Below are positions 13,562 through 15,092 of a stretch of DNA of 15,092 bases, piece by piece. The notes beneath the pieces were generated by a model. It searched no databases. It was not told where the DNA came from and saw only the letters and a list, made by a program, of their open reading frames with translations. Position numbers and translations under genes: made by a program. The stretch comes from an uncultured bacterium (GTDB lineage Bacteria > Bacillota > Clostridia > Lachnospirales > Lachnospiraceae). The stretch spans positions 1-15,092 of the forward strand of contig CALBJL010000200.1 in the NCBI GenBank assembly GCA_937893485.1. The letters are read 5' to 3'. The stretch's first letter is position 1, and each line of letters begins with the position of its first letter.

Positions 13562-14233
13562 CTAATTTTCCGGCTGCTCCTGTGCCTTTACAAGTTTTAC
13601 GATACGGCTCGTCCCTAAGCGTGCCGCACCCAGATCCATGAATTTTTCTGCATCCGCGATACTGCTGATGCCTCCGGCTGCCTTCATGCGCACACCCGCT
13701 CCGATATGCTTTGCAAAGAGCTCGATATCCGCAAATGTGGCTCCGGCGGTCGAAAATCCGGTCGAGGTCTTGATAAAATCTGCGCCGGACGCGGTCACGA
13801 TCTCACACATTTTGATCTTTTCCTCATCCGTAAGCAGGCAGGTCTCGATAATGACCTTTAAGATCCTGTCCCCACACGCCGCTTTGACCGCGCGGATCTC
13901 GTTTAACACGTAGTCGTAATTTTTTGCCTTTAACATGCCGACATTGATGACCATATCGATCTCGTCTGCACCGTTTTGCACGGCATCCTGTGTCTCGAAT
14001 ACCTTGCAGGCAGTCGTGTGGTTGCCGTTCGGGAATCCGATCACGGTACATACCGGAATCTTTCCCTGCATATAGTCTGCTGCCTGCTTCACATAGCAGG
14101 GCGGGATGCAGACAGACGCGGTGTGGTATTTCATCGCATCATCGCAGATCCCTTTGATCTCCTCCCAGGTACTCGTCTGCAACAGCAGTGTGTGGTCGCA
14201 GACCGCGAGTATCTCTTCTATTTTTCTACCCAT
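13562..14233 (-). CDS. deoC: deoxyribose-phosphate aldolase
   Basis: DeoC cleaves 2-deoxyribose 5-phosphate to glyceraldehyde 3-phosphate and acetaldehyde, the last step of deoxynucleoside catabolism. The 223-residue class I aldolase carries the Schiff-base lysine Lys155 in DFIKTSTGFS, the second lysine Lys184 in VRMKAAGGI and the acid/base Asp93 in EIDMVINVG. Its length is typical. AAGGAG lies 12 nt before the ATG. It sits between cdd (29 nt upstream) and deoB (15 nt downstream), so the product of the phosphorylase and mutase steps is handled within one operon. The stop is TAG. Confidence 0.96.
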   Translation of the reverse strand: MGRKIEEILAVCDHTLLLQTSTWEEIKGICDDAMKYHTASVCIPPCYVKQAADYMQGKIPVCTVIGFPNGNHTTACKVFETQDAVQNGADEIDMVINVGMLKAKNYDYVLNEIRAVKAACGDRILKVIIETCLLTDEEKIKMCEIVTASGADFIKTSTGFSTAGATFADIELFAKHIGAGVRMKAAGGISSIADAEKFMDLGAARLGTSRIVKLVKAQEQPEN

Positions 14234-14262
14234 CAGTTATTTTTGCTCCTTCTATCAAAATA

Positions 14263-14682
14263 TTATTCGCCGCTTAACGTCCCCGGTCCAAATCCACAGG
14301 GAAGCAGCTCTTCCAGCGTATAAGTCTGCGCAACCCCATCCTTTGTGCCGAGCACCACGCGAAACCGCTTCGGATCGCAGAACTCCATCATGACCTGTCT
14401 GCACACGCCGCACGGCGCACAGACCTGCTCCGGCTCCGAAGTATCATAGCCGCCGACGATCGCGATCGCCGTAAACGCACGCGCGCCCTCACTGACTGCC
14501 TTAAAAAAAGCGGTCCGCTCCGCACAGTTCGTCGGTGTATAGGCGGCGTTTTCTATATTGCAGCCCTCGTAGACGGTTCCGTCCTCCGTGAGCAGCGCCG
14601 CTCCCACCGTCCAGTGGGAATACGGTGTATATGCCTGTTTCCGCGCATGCAGTGCACATGCGACTAATTCCTGATCGTTCAT
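14263..14682 (-). CDS. cdd: cytidine deaminase
   Basis: Cdd converts cytidine and deoxycytidine to uridine and deoxyuridine, feeding the uridine phosphorylase encoded just upstream. The 139-residue protein is the small homotetrameric type with three cysteine zinc ligands: Cys53 in NCAERTAF with catalytic Glu55, and Cys91 and Cys94 in PCGVC. The substrate-binding stretch YTPYSHWTVGAAL is present. The chosen start is the ATG at 14682 (MNDQELVACA), with AGGGAG eight bases upstream; an ATG at 14703 lies just upstream of that site and would add seven residues. It starts 48 nt after the phosphorylase gene. The stop is TAA. Confidence 0.96.
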   Translation of the reverse strand: MNDQELVACALHARKQAYTPYSHWTVGAALLTEDGTVYEGCNIENAAYTPTNCAERTAFFKAVSEGARAFTAIAIVGGYDTSEPEQVCAPCGVCRQVMMEFCDPKRFRVVLGTKDGVAQTYTLEELLPCGFGPGTLSGE

Positions 14683-14730
14683 GCTATTGACTCCCTCTGC
14701 CATACAATGTTCACGTTCCGGTTCAAACCG

Positions 14731-15092
14731 CTATTTCTGCTCCTGTGCGTCCTGCGCGATCAGCTCCCGGAGCGCCTCTACCGCCGTGAGTATCGCCTGC
14801 TCGGTATCATGCACCTGTGCGTTTGGAAGCCCCTGCTTTGCGCGCTCCTGATTGGCGACAACCAAAAAACAGGAACCGACCCGCACACGCAGAAAACTAC
14901 CCGCGATAAACAGCGCAGCCGACTCCATCTCCGATGCGAGACATCCCATGCGCAGCCACGCCTCCCATTTATTCTGCAGCTCATAGCTCACCGGCATCAC
15001 CTCCGGCTCATGCTGACCGAAAAACGAGTCCTTGCACTGTACCACACCGGTGTGATAAGTGATTTTCTGCTTTTTCGCAGCATGGATCAATG
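14731..15092 (-). CDS. udp: uridine phosphorylase, C-terminal part (runs off the right edge)
   Basis: This enzyme phosphorolyses uridine (and often deoxyuridine) to uracil and (deoxy)ribose 1-phosphate. The visible 120 or so codons include the block KDSFFGQHEPEVMPVSYEL, typical of uridine phosphorylases, the purine/uridine phosphorylase family motif SEMESAALF (the Glu-Met-Glu that contacts the ribose), and VANQERAKQGL near the C-terminus. The frame is open to the window edge and the true start lies outside, so the first codons seen are internal. It is the first visible gene of the salvage operon with cdd, deoC and deoB. Assignment as uridine rather than purine phosphorylase rests on sequence style plus the cdd neighbour. 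The stop is TAG. Confidence 0.9.
   Translation of the reverse strand, partial: LIHAAKKQKITYHTGVVQCKDSFFGQHEPEVMPVSYELQNKWEAWLRMGCLASEMESAALFIAGSFLRVRVGSCFLVVANQERAKQGLPNAQVHDTEQAILTAVEALRELIAQDAQEQK

Noticed and set aside
1..15092. CRISPR arrays, insertion sequences, prophage or integration sites
   Set aside because: No regularly spaced repeats, transposase or integrase genes, or terminal inverted repeats were seen. Almost all of the window is filled by recognisable chromosomal genes.

Overview
The window looks like chromosomal DNA of an anaerobic, endospore-forming Firmicute, most likely a Lachnospiraceae/Clostridiales member. This is inferred from the alpha/beta-type small acid-soluble spore protein, AGGAGG-type ribosome binding sites, the tig-clpP-clpX order and the style of the ABC and ECF transporters; no search was run. 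Every protein gene is on the minus strand. The only plus-strand gene is a tRNA-Leu(UAG).

Layout, left to right (reverse of transcription). Positions 1-2096 hold the protein quality-control set clpX (start only), clpP and tig, with a hairpin between tig and clpP. Positions 2097-2404 are non-coding: a tig promoter and leader, plus a strongly structured element downstream of a spore-protein gene (2405-2617). Positions 2714-6279 form a GntR-controlled membrane operon read leftwards: YtrA-like regulator, ABC ATPase, two paralogous six-helix permeases and a CPBP/Abi intramembrane protease. Positions 6300-6570 hold two back-to-back promoters (regulator leftwards, tRNA-Leu rightwards), two palindromes that are candidate operators, the tRNA and a bidirectional terminator.

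Positions 6605-11510 form an ECF transporter cassette combined with SAM-hydrolase genes. In transcription order it is: SAM hydroxide adenosyltransferase (DUF62) copy 2, a double ABC ATPase, EcfT, DUF62 copy 1, and an S component of the UPF0397 type. The double ATPase is interrupted by one in-frame amber codon exactly at the Q-loop glutamine of its first domain, so as written it is a pseudogene or a split gene. Upstream lie lepB (signal peptidase I) and a nucleoside salvage run udp-cdd-deoC-deoB (11559 to the right edge). Spacings from udp to the UPF0397 gene are 48 nt or less, some genes overlap, and I see no terminator inside, so the whole stretch may be one long transcript ending at the terminator at 6525-6569.

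The most unusual content is the ECF cassette with two divergent DUF62 paralogues around the transporter subunits, its position next to nucleoside salvage genes, and the amber codon in its ATPase. The window's most used stop codon is TAG, which argues against general amber suppression as the explanation.
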